Source of the DNA: Mactra quadrangularis
Lineage: Eukaryota > Mollusca > Bivalvia > Venerida > Mactridae
Direction of reading: 5' to 3'
NCBI GenBank assembly: GCA_025267735.1
Contig: CM046307.1
Coordinates: 51,441,395 to 51,505,394, forward strand
Length of the DNA stretch: 64,000 nucleotides
Positions 1 to 12,915 of the stretch are shown here, piece after piece. Each line of letters begins with the position of its first letter. The first letter of the stretch is position 1. The translations under genes and the position numbers were made by a program. The notes below the pieces were generated by a model. That model ran no database searches and was not told the origin of the DNA. It saw nothing but the letters and a program-made list of their open reading frames with translations.

Positions 1-120
1 TACTAGCTTAATTGAAAAATGCAGACATGAATGAAAAGGTAATTATTTTAGCGGTAATAAAACCAATAATGAATGCGTTGACATTTTGATTCATCCAAAC
101 AAAAAGATAGAATTTGAAAA

Positions 121-1495
121 TAAAACTAAATAGTGAAAGGAAGATTAATAGCATGTGAAATAACCATTCAAAACAAATATATAACGCTTATTAATATATA
201 CGGTCCTTATAAAGACGACATTAACATTTTCAACTTTCTTGAAACTCTTATTTTACAAAATAATGATAAATACATAAAATAGTTTGTCATTTGATGGAGA
301 TTTTAACACTATAATTGATATATAATTTGACAAAAAGAATGGAAACTAATATACACATAAAATGTAGAACCAAAATGAACTTATTGAAAATTACGAGCTG
401 AATGATATATGGCGTAACAAAAACAATGATAAAATACAATTTGCATGGTACTCGAATACAAATCCCCCTATACACTGCAGACTGGATAACTTTTTTATAC
501 CTAATTCATTAAGCAATTTTATTTAAAAAAAAATGCAAAATCAGCCATGGATATAAAACGGGCCATTCTATGATAATGATAACAATTCATGAAATTTATG
601 GATAAAGGGCAAGGTTACTTTAAAATAAATAATTCCATCCAAAGCGATTCATGTAAAAAAAGAACGAGAAAATTTCGTTTTATTTCGCTAATATGGAAAA
701 AAGTAAAGCTGGACAAAAAGCAATACATAAATTAAAAATAGGTGAACAATACATACATGGAAAACATGACGTGTTGAAAGCGGAAATTGACTTCTTCAAA
801 AAACTTTATAGCGATACGAATTATCATGATGCTATTGAACACACCAATAACGCTTTTCTTGATATATAATAAACCTATAATAAACAAGGTAAAAATCTTG
901 ACTATCTAACTAATTGTAGACCTTTTACTCTACTAAATGTGGATAACAAAATTGCAACTTAAACAATTTCAAACAGAATTAAAAAGGTTCTTCCAAGCAT
1001 CATTAGCTTTGAACAAACAGAGTTAATGAAAAATAGATATATTGATGAAAATGTTAGAATTATATTTAAAATTATTGAATATTTAAATGAAAGAAAAATG
1101 CAAAGGCTTTTATTTTTCGAAGACTTTGAAAAGCAGACTTTGAATAAAGCTTTTGATAAATCATCGATTCATGTTTAAATATCGGAAAAACTTAATTTTA
1201 GTTCGAATCTATTGCAATGGATTATATTAATAATAATTTAAAATGGACATTAAATTGAATCATTTTCAATCAACAAAATTGTGCGACAAAGCTGTCCCTC
1301 TCAACGTTCTAATTCATACATAATATGCTTAGATTTTTTATCCAATTTCATCAATATTAACAATAAGATAATTGGCATTACAGTTGAAGGTCAAAAAATT
1401 AAACAAACATATTTTGCTGATAATGGTACATTCTTTAAAAGACTCCTTTGAAGAACTGATAGCAACCTTATTCATACTCTCCAATTCATCGGTTC
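121..1495 (+). pseudogene. Decayed L1/Tx1-like LINE, 5' part (endonuclease to RT)
   Basis: Recognisable fragments in order, in shifting frames: LINIYGP near 190 and GDFN near 295-310 (endonuclease), IDFFKKLYSDT near 790-820, RPFTLLNVDNKIAT at 917-958 (RT), SCPLS near 1295, and YFADNG at 1410-1427 in place of the catalytic YADD/FADD. Many stops and frameshifts are present. The element resumes at 5134 after a 3.6-kb interruption. The clade is judged from the TLLNVDxKI and later WxxRKLTLxGK signatures. Confidence 0.7.
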
Positions 1496-1760
1496 GAAAG
1501 ATTCACTCGCTCACTTTCTTCCTCTGCTAAAATACTACGTACAAACTGATATTTCTATTTTTAGACAGAGACACACATAAACATTTAATCGCATGACTGT
1601 CACGTGGTTCTTAAAAATATATGCAAAAATTTCTCACGGCTGTAATTTCAAAATGTCGAAATGCATGGACATGATGTTGGACAGTTTTGCATTAGTTAGT
1701 TAATGGAAAATTATCCAACAAGAAATGTCTTTAAAAAAGACAAACGGCGTCGATTTAAAA
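1496..1760. other. No gene seen; AT-rich spacer
   Basis: Sequence between the LINE break and the Helentron-like end. Nothing was recognised. Confidence 0.4.
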
Positions 1761-2211
1761 ACAAGAGGGCCCAAAGGGCCCTGGGTGCTCACCTGAGGAA
1801 AAGGTCAAAGGTCACAGAAGAGCCATTTACAGAGGACCACTAATGTTAAAACCTATTTTTTGACCCAGTGACCTACTTTTCCAACCAATCAGACCTATTT
1901 GAACAATTTTGGTAGGGAACCACCCACGGACCATTCCTGTTGAGTTTGGGCAAATTATCATAAGCGATTCAAGAGAAGATGTTGTTTGAACTTTTCCTTA
2001 TATAATTCAATGTAATATTGTGATTCATGGGATGGGGTCAATTTTGACCCAGGGGCATAATTTGAACAACTGTGATGGAGGACCTCTAGATGATGTTATA
2101 TACCAAATATGAAAGCTCTAGGCCTTGTAGTTTCAGACAAGAAGATTTTTGAAAATTGCATTGTGAAAACCTATTCATTAATGCTACAAAACAAAAATTA
2201 TGAATTTATTC
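1761..2211 (-). mobile_element. Helentron/HINE-like repeat, 3' portion
   Basis: Read on the minus strand, it ends with a perfect 6-bp stem GGGCCC-TTT-GGGCCC (1767-1781) followed by CTCTTGTT. GTGAGCACC lies just inside, as in widespread molluscan repeats of this type. The other end was not found; the TTAA element at 2212 abuts it. Confidence 0.5.
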
Positions 2212-3660
2212 TTAAGGTTCTGGAACTGTAATGGTGACCTTCCACAATTCTTATACTGATATTGTTTCTTGAATCTATACTATTAAAGACATTGAATGCT
2301 GAAATTTTAAAGAAATTTACCGTTTGTAACTTAAGTTATGTGCATTTTTATAACGCGACCCTTGATTTTCAGAAAGACCGTAAATTGTGCTGGGACAAAA
2401 AGTGAAATAACTTTTTTTTCAAATTCTGCTGTTTTATTTCCAAGTTTTAATCCATTTTCTTGTTATACAGTCATGTAATGACAAATCAGAGCAACCAGGT
2501 TACACTTTGGACAAATACATATAAAAATACAGAGATTTGCATACATGTACCCCCAAGCAAAAATCCGAGTTTTTGGAATGTTAAAAAATTTACCCTATCT
2601 TCAAAAGCAAATATTTCAAGTTAGAAGTTAGTTAGACACATGCAACTAGTTTAAAATTTTCTGCAGTATTAACTGCCCATATAATGAAATATTTAAGAAA
2701 TTTTACCGTTTCTAAAAAATTTTATAAGAATTTGTATGAGATTACTGTACTGAAACTGCAAGAGATTTTATAGAGAAAAATAACGTCAAAATGGTCAATT
2801 ACAAATAATACTACTTTATACAAATATATCATCTAAAATTGGTATTTGAGATGGAAAATGTATGTTAAACTCTGCATTATCATATAAAAACCTTCTCTCC
2901 ATTGCTTTTTGGCAAGCTTGAGGGGACTATTTTGGGATTAAACTTGTACCAGCTATGTTTTCTGCTGTTGTCGTTTTTTGCACTAACAGTTGGACACTAG
3001 AGTTAGTAATGTTGGCATATTATGTGCCTTAGCTTTCAAATTATGCTGTTTATTGTATTGTTTTTTTATAATTAGAATATGATGATATTAAAAACAGAAA
3101 ATGTGCAACGATTTTGTCTTTATATGCTGACTTTGGTACGATTATTTGTGGAAATTCGGCAATAAATCAATATAAGTTAAGTTTATCGATATTTGTGTAG
3201 TTTATCTTACCTTTGTTCATTTTCAGTACACAAAATAGATTAAACAATCAAAACCCCATTTTGCCCCAAATTCTCCATTTCGTCCATTTCGCCTCAAAAT
3301 CTCCATTTCGTGTTTCAGTCATACCCAATTTACATCGCAAAAAAAGATGAAAAAAATGTATTTTACACCTGTATAAACAGAATCAACGCAAAAGTTATGA
3401 TCCACTACGGCTTTTCATTGTTTTTATGTCGATAAACCATTATTTTTACGATAACTAACTACGATCAATCTGTAGAGCGTTTGGTTTCGCCATTTTCGGA
3501 AAATGCGTTACCCTATGACTTCTGGAAAAACCCACGTCACGTGGTGAAAATTTCTAAAAATAGCAATTACGAAACTTGACGAAGATAGGTAATCGGGAAA
3601 AAACCGGATTGTATCGAGTGTCGAAGTTTACCGAAGTTAATTACAGTTCCAGAACCTTAA
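2212..3660. mobile_element. Non-autonomous TTAA-flanked DNA element (Kolobok- or piggyBac-like)
   Basis: Perfect terminal inverted repeats of 21 bp including the flanks, at 2212-2232 and 3640-3660. The core is GGTTCTGGAACTGTAAT with TTAA at both outer edges. The GG start suits Kolobok better than piggyBac, which usually begins CCY. There is no long ORF inside. Confidence 0.65.
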
Positions 3661-5133
3661 AAGTTACGTACCAATAACTCTGCGGATTAATAAATATATG
3701 TGGAGCTGTGACTCTCAAAGTGTAAACCCCAGAAACTGGACGTAGTGAGGCTAACTTAATAATTATTGGGTAATATGTCAGACTTTTTACAAGAAACCGG
3801 TTCACATCTGGAGACGTAATTCATTTTACCCATAAAATATTGTGTTTGACACGTAACTTTTTATTGTTACAATATAAAAAAACACTTTGGAAAGCAATAG
3901 AAGTCTACCAAAAAAAATAATCTACGAACGAAGCAAAATTTCGTAAAACACTGCATTACAATAGTGTGGCCTTTATTTTTTCGCGCGTGTCATGGCCATC
4001 CAATCGAAGAGGGGATTTTCTCTGTTTCCCCCGTACGTCATTTTCAGTGCTTATAAAATCATCCAATAGAACGGCGGATTTCCGAAATCCCAGCGTACGT
4101 CATTATACAGAAATGTAGATCAAAATCCAGCTTAGACAGCTACGCCGAAAAAAGTAAATATTGATCTTTTTAAACGTGTATCTCTGATCTTTTAACTGTA
4201 AACATAGAGCAACTAATTGAACTTAAATACAAAGTTTAGCCACGCTATATATGACGTCATACGAGGTTGCATTCGTACATAGTACATGAAAAGATTAATG
4301 CAAAGCATTAAATACCGCCGGATAGTGGTACCATTATGTGTACATACGACAAAAGGGAAGACAAAGATATATGCGGCAAAAATACTTCCAGCTGTATTGT
4401 CAAACCTATTTTGACTTAATGGCGGACTACATGAGTGAGTAAGACAGTAATTACACAGTAACAGCCTAAAAGTTCAGTATGCAGAGACAGTATCTGTCAA
4501 TAACTTACTACAGACAAGTACAAATAATTAACTTTTACATCGTGCATTTAGCGCTTTGTATACGATTTACCAGATCTAAAATTCTCAGCTCTCGCACTTG
4601 CTTATTTACCGCGAGTCTGTAGCAAATATGTTCTCGGAGACGTGTGTTAAATATGTACGGTACGTGTTTTTTTAGCATGAACCTCACTTTAGGGGAGCAG
4701 ATATTTTACAATGTCTTAAAATATAAATTAAGGATAAAATGCTCTTTAGAATGCCCCTCAAAAAAGCACAAAATGTTCTTGCATTACTATAAAACTAAAA
4801 TTAATACAATTTCTCACTGTCAACATTTGTAAATAAAAAAGGAGGACACATTTAAAAGAAATAATGAACTGCTCCTACCATTGTCATCAGATTCTGACGA
4901 CTCCAATATACCACCGGCCTTCAGGCCGGCGGTAAATGACCATACCATATAAGGCGCTGTTTACCCGTTCAACCAAAGAAAATGCGTATAAAGTTTTTCA
5001 GCTGAATTGGAATTTGGTAAACTTTCATTGGTCGTTCAAAGGTTCATAGTAAAGGTCAATATCATAAATCGACACGTTTTAAGGCAGCGGGTGAATGTTA
5101 TGTATTCACTGAGCTGCGAGGGGAGCGTACCTT
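3661..5133. other. Unassigned insert with CRE-like sites and a GC hairpin
   Basis: No coding signal. It holds two direct CCAAT...TACGTCA blocks (3999-4040 and 4062-4102), a full TGACGTCA at 4252-4259, and a 10-bp-stem hairpin of the CCGGCCT/AGGCCGG type at about 4906-4931. Confidence 0.35.
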
Positions 5134-5806
5134 ATTCAAATTTAGTAAAATTTCTGGCTTGAACCTAAACACACCAAAATCAATTATACTTGGAAAAGGA
5201 ACATTAGCAAATTCAAACGTATTTGAAATGAGCAACCATTTATCTGGACATCTACATTCGCAAATACAGGCATGAATTTTAGTAATAATAAAGAATTAAA
5301 TGTAAAAAATAACTTAGAACCTTAACTTAAATATTTTTTTTTAACATTAAAACAATGGCAACGAAAATTAACGCTCATGGGAAAGGTTATTGTGGTGTAG
5401 ACTTTTGCTCTACCAAAGTTAATATACTCTCTGAATGTTTTACCAAATCCAACATCTGACACAATCCAAAAATAAATAAGGCTATATTTGATTTAGTATG
5501 GAACGGAAAACCTGATAAAATAAAACGTTCAAGCCTTAAACAAACTTACAATAGCGGTGGATTAAAATTACCGGATATAAACCTATTTATAAAATAACAT
5601 AAATCATGTTCGGTTAGACGATACTTGGATGTCAACAATAAAGGGAAATGGAAATATGCATATCTGTATAAAAATAAACTAAAAAGGTTTGGTGACAAAT
5701 TATTGTTTGAAAGTAATATTTCAACTAAAGATGTAAGACATGTCCAACTTTTAGTCCCATACATGATCTCAAGTCGATACTCAATTTTCAATAGAAAAGT
5801 ATAGGG
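5134..5806 (+). pseudogene. Decayed L1/Tx1-like LINE, 3' part
   Basis: FSKFSGLNLN near 5134-5163 continues the RT thumb region that breaks off near 1490. It is followed by WQRKLTLMGKVIVV and TFALPKLIYSLNVLPNP near 5355-5450, then FDLVWNGKP, KIKRSSLKQTYNSGGLKLPD and later text. The protein order fits one L1/Tx1-type ORF2 broken by stops. Confidence 0.7.
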
Positions 5807-5879
5807 GAAAATTCTTTGAACGGTCATAACTCTTTTATTTTTAAAGATATCAATTTTGTGCAAATGATGCAAAAAAGTT

Positions 5880-7524
5880 TAAACTGTCTTCTTTCATTTG
5901 ATTGTTTTTATTTTTTTGTAAAATTGTAAAGTTTTGGTCCCATTTAAGGTTTTATTTGATTACTCACGTTACTATAAACAAAGAAGGGAAATAAATACCC
6001 ATACCGATATAAGTTGAAAAATAAAGCCTTTCCGGTTCTTTGATCAAATTTGTGCAAATGACATGAAAAAGCCGTATGTTTCTAGTTTTCGGAGCACTTT
6101 TTAAATTTAAAATATCTTAATGAAGTTTTGGTCCCATTTGCACTTTTTTCCAAAAGTTTTGCATTTTTAAAGTATTTTTTCTTAAATTTATAGTGTGCGC
6201 TATCGGATTTATTGACCCCTGGTGTGATTGTATAATACACTGTGCATAGCAAAGCACAGCGGGTACACTTTTATGACAGGATTACCTTCCTGTCTCTGTT
6301 TTATTGATAACTATTTGTATATATACATGTGGTTGTATCTGTCAAATGATGTTGTAATAAGGGCTCTAAAATAATTATAATGAACGTGTTAAGATTCTAG
6401 ACGGGTTAAAAATACATGCATGCAATTTATATATTTATTCAAAGAATTGTTCGGGAAGATTCACTCGACTATAAGTTTTACTGAAAACAGTATCATAAAC
6501 ATATTACTTTATTCTTTCGGCATATGTATAAATGAAAAACATGTACATCAATTGTTTATAGTTTACCACTACAATTATTAATTAAAACGTTAATACATTG
6601 AAAACTTTTTTATTTACTAGTTTACAAATCATTGTAGAACGATTGTACTAAAAAGGTGAAATATTAAAATAAATAAAACAGTTATACAAATTAATGCATT
6701 GGTATTTTAGTCCAAGAAAAATAAAGCGGCAGACGAAACAGACGCTATTAGCGGCTAAACGATAACGATGAGATTTGAATATTGTTTCAAAACTATTCAT
6801 TTAAATTTAAAGCTTTTATAACAATAAATTTAAGGCATATCTAAATTAACGGATGGGTAATTAATAAATTCAAATGGTAGATGAGTACATATATAATTCT
6901 CATTTCTAACATAATTTGACCATCAAAAAATAATTTCAATCAGCATTCTTGTGTTATCTGACTGTATTGTATACACAATGTCACCTTAAAAGTTATGAAA
7001 CATTTATCTGTTAATTTACACTTGTTACACAATGGACAATATAAAACATTTGTCTACAACGGATTTAATTAATCCCCTGACATTACTTGAAATCGTGACC
7101 TATGATCCTTATCTTATCTCATCGATCACAACATGGGGTCACGGCTTGTAGATTATATCATCGCAAAACAGACGTATCTACAATCAGAGCTATATGGCTG
7201 TATCATACAGCGAAAATCTTGATGGGTCTAAAAGTTGGGTATGAATATGATGTTATAATGTGTTGGACTGAAATAAACCAAATATACACTCAAATTGTTT
7301 CATAGAAATAAAGTTTAATCATAATACATTAGTTTTCAACAAAGAAAATCTCAACTTTACCGATTAAACTTCTTGAAATTTTAGTATAAAGAGCATTGGG
7401 TCTAATAAAAAATAATTTTTCCTAGTTGACCTTTGACCTAGATTACGGACTGAAACGCAACTTAGATATTATACATCCCCCGGGCGATATCAGGGAAGCA
7501 TCCAGCTACATGAATCGTAGGTAG
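5880..7524. other. No gene or repeat recognised
   Basis: AT-rich non-coding DNA. The phrase 'gttttggtcccattt' occurs twice (near 5931 and 6124), hinting at an old, unclassified repeat. Confidence 0.35.
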
Positions 7525-7639
7525 ACTATTAGCAGTTAACAACTAAATCCAGAGATTTATCCTATCCAGAAAGAGTGGTAGGTTGACTGACCGCCGTCAT
7601 ATGACCTAGGCTATACAATGTGTTTCTACGGCGTTAAAC
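7525..7639 (+). mobile_element. SINE A, 3' body, interrupted at GTTAAAC
   Basis: Matches the body of the complete SINE A copies (AACTAAATCCAGAGATTTA, GGTTGACTGACCG, TATGACCTA, CTACGGCGTTAAAC). The tail resumes at 10403 after the 2,756-bp insertion. Confidence 0.7.
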
Positions 7640-10395
7640 TAGGGGGGGTTGTTAATTTCATTTTTTAAAGATAACCATGTGAGACCCTGCTTAAAATATG
7701 GTGCCATCAATATGATAATAGAATTAACACCAAAAATTTTGTGTGACCCCATTAACCCCCCATGTACATACCCCTTGAAAGTCGGACACGCCCATTTTAC
7801 ATAAAAAAAACAATTTTTTATATCCAACTGTTATAAATCAATCTATAGGCTTTCAATATATCAATATGTAGGTTTGTTAGGCTGCTGAGTTCAAATATGA
7901 AGTCAAAATCTAAATTAAACAACTTAATATGGCAGAAAATTCAAAATGGCTGCCAAAATGACCCAAATTTTGGACATATTTGGGTATTATATTTACTGGG
8001 CATTGAATATGTTGAATCTTGCCTGCAATATATCAATCTAAATGTGTTTTATGGTGATGAGTTCAAATATTAACTCCAAAACTAAATTTAATAAACTAAT
8101 ATGGCAGAAAATTCAAAATGGCCACCAAAATAAATCATGTTTCAGTTATAAACGGCACACTTTAAACATGTTACGCAATTTATAAATTAACTCTAGTTAA
8201 TGAAATCTTAACAAAATACCAAAGTTACCACATTTGATTACAAGTGTGCAAATATATTTTATTCATTATATAGCTGAGGTAGAGCTCTAGAGGTATGATT
8301 AGAGGTTAAGGTCTGAGAGGTCATTCGTTCCAACCTCACCAGCGGCACATATGATGTCTTGATTGAAAAATGTGTCTTTGATTGCTTTACTTCATTAAGA
8401 TGTTGATGAGTAGGTGCATAGGAAATGTTTTGGCACTTTGGTTGCAAAGTAGAGTTAAAATTCCCAGGAAATTTTATAGATATTAGTAAGTAAATGATCA
8501 TCATGGGTGATGACTGTATGCTATCATGTATCAAGCATCTAAGCTACAATATGGATTGCAACTTTTTTTTAACAAGACTGTGTTGTGTTGTTAAATTCTG
8601 AAAATATAATAAAGCAATGATTTCTTGGTAAAGAATGACTTTATAGCTTATCCGATTTCCAGATGCAATTCATTTACTTTCTCTGTTTCTATGTTTATTA
8701 AGTTTGGCTTATGTATGTATCAAAATCTTCACAAAAAGTAAATGGACCAACAATTGCTTTCAGAAATTCAAAGAATTGTATTCTCCAATTTTCCAATATC
8801 ACAATAGCAATTGTGTCATTCTCTTTAATTCTTATTTGCAATTTTGGTATATCTCTATTAATTTGTTTATACTTACTTGCATTTCTTTTAACTAGCCCTA
8901 AAAACTAATGATTGAGATGATTGTGTTCAATTATTTGGCCAACTGTGGACAGTTGAAACAAATGCAAGACATTCCATGATTAGAAAATGAGATTGCTTAA
9001 GTGACAACCGAGTAAAAGAAAAGTAAAGAAAACAATAATTGAAATAGGCAATTACTTTTTTGAGCAGTGGTTTATACAATCACAGCCAAACCAAGCAAAA
9101 TGCAATGTGTTAATTGATTAAACCTTTGAATCTATCATGAATGCTAAAACAGACAGGAAACTTTTTTAGCTCATATTTCATACACTTTGTAACAATGAGA
9201 ATTTTTATATAAAGACATAAACTTATAAATACAAACAGGTATAGAATGGTTTCTCCATAACTGAGGATGAGCAGAAAACATTTGGTACATTTTCTACAGA
9301 AACAATACTACAAGAACTTAAACTAAAACCTTTAAGATTGCATATTTTAACCAAATGTACAGCTATTTTCCATGGTCATTTGACTGCTGGTATATTTATA
9401 TGTATATATCAGTTGCCTGATGATGTATAATTTAACATTACACTATTGGACTATGGAAAATACGTAAATTAATGGATCTTTACGATAGTCTTTGAAAGTG
9501 TAGGCCACCAATCTGAAAATTTATTTGAGCAATGTCAGGTCTGACTTTCGTGTTGAACTGACATACCTCATTAAGTATTAAGATATAAGTTCTTGCAAAA
9601 CAGATTATTATATGTCATATATGATTATTTGCTTTATTATTTTACAAATAATCTAAACAATTGCATTAAGAGTGATAACAAACCATGATTCAACATATAG
9701 ATTTGACCATTGATAACCAGTATACATTGAAAATGTGTTATTTTGGTAGCCATTTTGAATATTTGGTCATATTGGGTTGTTTAAATGAGTTTTGACTTCA
9801 TATTTGAACTAATTACCCTAACAAACTTATAAATTGACATAATGTTAGCATGATTCAACACATTGAATGCCAGGATAAGTAATTACCTGAATATGCTAAA
9901 ACAAACTAGGTTTAATTTGGCAGCCATTTTGAATTTCTCGCCATTTTGGTTTCTTAAATTAACTTCATATTTGAATTCAGCACCTTAGAAACCTATAGCC
10001 AGACATATTGCGGGCATGATTTAACGTATTAAATGTCCAGGATAAATAAACTTGCGAATATGCTTGTACTATGGTTATCTTGGCGGCCATTTTGAATTTT
10101 CAGCCATATTGGTTTGATTAATTTTGTTTTTGACTTCATATTTGAACTCAGCACCTTAATAAACCTATAAAATGACATATTGCAGTCCAATACCATACAA
10201 CTTATTGCAATTAAATGTAAAAAATGGTAATTTATGTGAAAATGGGCGTGGCCAACCTTCAGAGGGTATGTACAGGGGGGTTAATGGGGTCAGAATTTAA
10301 AAAGATATGCTTTTCCTTACATGTCAGTACATGTAGCATTTTTTTAAACAGGGTCCCATAAAAAAGTCAAATTAACAACCCCCCCCCTCCCCCCA
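7640..10395. mobile_element. Long-armed inverted-repeat DNA element, 2,756 bp, inserted in SINE A
   Basis: Ends TAGGGGGGGTTGTTAATT and, inverted, TGGGGGG...GGTTGTTAATT. The flanking GTTAAAC (7633-7639 and 10396-10402) is a likely 7-bp target duplication. Subterminal units recur in opposite orientation: AAAATTCAAAATGG near 7930 and 8103, and GCCATTTTGAAT near 9760, 9915 and 10090. No transposase ORF is present, so it is presumably non-autonomous. The centre (8160-9700) is unassigned AT-rich DNA. Confidence 0.68.
8268..8460 (+). mobile_element. Possible tRNA-like SINE remnant
   Basis: AGGTAGAGCTCTAGAGG followed about 40 nt later by CGTTCCAACCTCACC resembles degraded A and B boxes of a tRNA-derived head. 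The body does not match SINE A or B. Weak. Confidence 0.25.
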
Positions 10396-10402
10396 GTTAA
10401 AC

Positions 10403-10425
10403 CCAACAAAAACAAACAAACAAAG
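10403..10425 (+). mobile_element. SINE A 3' tail (continuation of 7525-7639)
   Basis: CCAACAAAAACAAACAAAC is the tail that follows CGGCGTTAAAC in the intact copy at 45025-45337, so this piece is the detached end of the interrupted SINE. Confidence 0.7.
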
Positions 10426-12000
10426 TTAATAGTAGAGCAGCAAAGTGTCATATTTTGAATTTCACAGGACCACAAAAAGTCACAAAACGAGTCATATACC
10501 AAACTGTTCGGGACAGTCTGAAGTTTATCAGACTGCCGGCATAAAATAAAAATTTTTGGTGCGGGCCCGGAAATCCAAGATGGCGTCCAAAATGGCCGCC
10601 ATTTTGGCTGGTAGAAGGCTTATAAGAAAAACCTTGTGTAGCATTTATATTATTTTAAAAGATGCCAAAGAAACATTGAAAAGCTTTTGTACATGAAAAG
10701 TACCAAAAAAATAATGTAAGTTGGATTTCGCTCAAGGTCATTTTCAAGGTCAGATTCAAGGTCAAAGGTCAAATTTCCCGAAAATTTCACCAATCGACCT
10801 CATTACTTCTTTTATATTTTCAAAACAGCATGCTATAGAATGTGATTTACAACATAAATAGATTATACAATGTATGCCCTTTACAAATTTATTCATTGTA
10901 GGCAAAAATATTTGGTTGCCATGGGGATTTACAGGCAATTTTAAAATATCCAATATGGCCGCTATTTTACTCTGTATCAGGCTTACTCTTATGTCATAAT
11001 TATCATTTTATGTTTATTATTGAAATGTAACTGCGAAAGAAACCTGGTACAGCTTTAGTAAATAAGTGTTTTTAATTTTTGATGGTTGGGTTTTATCCAA
11101 GGTCATTATCAAGGTCGAATTGAAGGTCAAGGTCAAAAAGCCCAAAAATATCAAGTTTTCCTCAAAATTTTCAATATTTATTCAAAACTGCATGATATCA
11201 TATGGAATATGATTTACAACATTTTCTACAATGTATACCCTTTACAAATTTTTCATTTTATATCAAAATACTTGGTTGCCATGGAGATACAGGAACAATT
11301 CTAAAACATCAAATATGGCCGCTATATCACTCTGTATCAGCTTATTTTAAAGTCACGGCATTGTATGTATATTATTGAAATGACTGCAAAAGAAACCTAG
11401 TACAGCTTTAGAAAATGAGAGTTGTTATTTTTTATTGGTTGGGTTTCATTCAAGGTCATTTATCAAGGTCGTATTCAAGGTCAAGGTCAAGAGGACAAAA
11501 AATACAAAATTTTCCGCAGAATTTTTATATTCATTCAAAACTGCATGATATCATATATGAAATATGATTTACAACATTATTTTTTTCCACAATGTATATC
11601 CTTTACGATTTATTCATTTGGTATAAAAATACCTGGTTGCCATGGAGATACAGAAACAATTCTAAAATATCAAATATGGCCGCTATTTTACTCTGTATCA
11701 GCTTATTTTAAAGTCATAGCATTGTAGGTATATTATTGAAATAACTGAGTAAGAAACCTTATACAGCTTAAGTAAATGCAAAGTACATCATCAACTTAGT
11801 TAGTTTGGATTCATTCAAGTTCATTAAAAAGATCAAACTCAAGGTCAAATGTGAAAAATGACCCATTTCCCCAATTGCTTTTATAACTTTTTATCAGTTC
11901 AAAACTGATTTACATAGAATGTGATTCAAATTACAAATTGTTTCTACAGTACATACACTTTCCATTTTTCAATAATTTATCCAGATAATAATAATATCAG

Positions 12001-12915
12001 TATTTTATTCTAAGTTATAAGTAAGTTGTGATATCTAAATGATGGAGAAATCACAACTAAACACCGTATTATTTGGTATCATATTATGTATGTAGGTTTT
12101 TATTATGTACGTACGTGTAGTTGCAAATATTAGTACATTTATACATATTAACATACTCAATTAGGGTGTTTATAGTTATTGCAAATGGTCAACATTTTAG
12201 TTTCTTATATCTGCTAGTTACTCAGGTTAAAATCAACATATTCAAAACATAATATTAAGTTTGGTTTATAAATATGTTGACAATGGCATTGTACATTTTT
12301 AATCATTTGCAATAGAAAAAAGTGAACATGTTTTTACAACAGTTCATTTCAATTTTTAACACTTGCCATGCAGTCACATGCTGCTGTACATAGTTGTTGA
12401 AAGATAATCAAAAACAATTTACTTAACAACTGCAATTACATTCAAGACCACTAATTAAGTCCGGAGGAACTGCAGGTTTGGTCATAAATATTGGAATAGC
12501 TAAAGATAAGTCATTATCTATAGTGTAACCCAGTGTTGTTAAAGTTGGTAAGGTGTATCTGGCAATCAATGCATTTTCAAAATGAGCAATTGAAATAGAC
12601 ATCTTTGTAAGAGAACAAGAAAACTATCATTTGTTGAATCAGTCAACGAGGTTTTACATTTTTATTTTTAATCAACTCTTCGGCCCGTTAGACATTGAGA
12701 TTAGTTTTTATAACGTTTACCAACAAACTGAGTACATGAAGAAATCTGACTGCAGGTAAATTCAGTTATATCTCCTAGCTGTAGATGTAGCTGCTCAGTA
12801 GATAATGTACGTGCAATGCTTGAAACATGTATATTATACGGTCAAATTAGTTTGGACAGACTTTCTACCTGTGTGGAAGGGTATATATGATATCCTAATA
12901 TCATAATAATGATGT
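12001..12915. other. Unassigned core of the 6.5-kb element
   Basis: AT-rich, no ORF of note, no recognised family. Confidence 0.35.

Noticed and set aside
4309..4933. Possible element between TACCGCCGG (4311) and the inverse CCGGCGGTA (4924)
   Set aside because: Only about 10 bp pair and the right side is better explained as a local hairpin; no target duplication.
5546..5872. 108-aa minus-strand open frame
   Set aside because: Antisense shadow of the decayed LINE on the plus strand.
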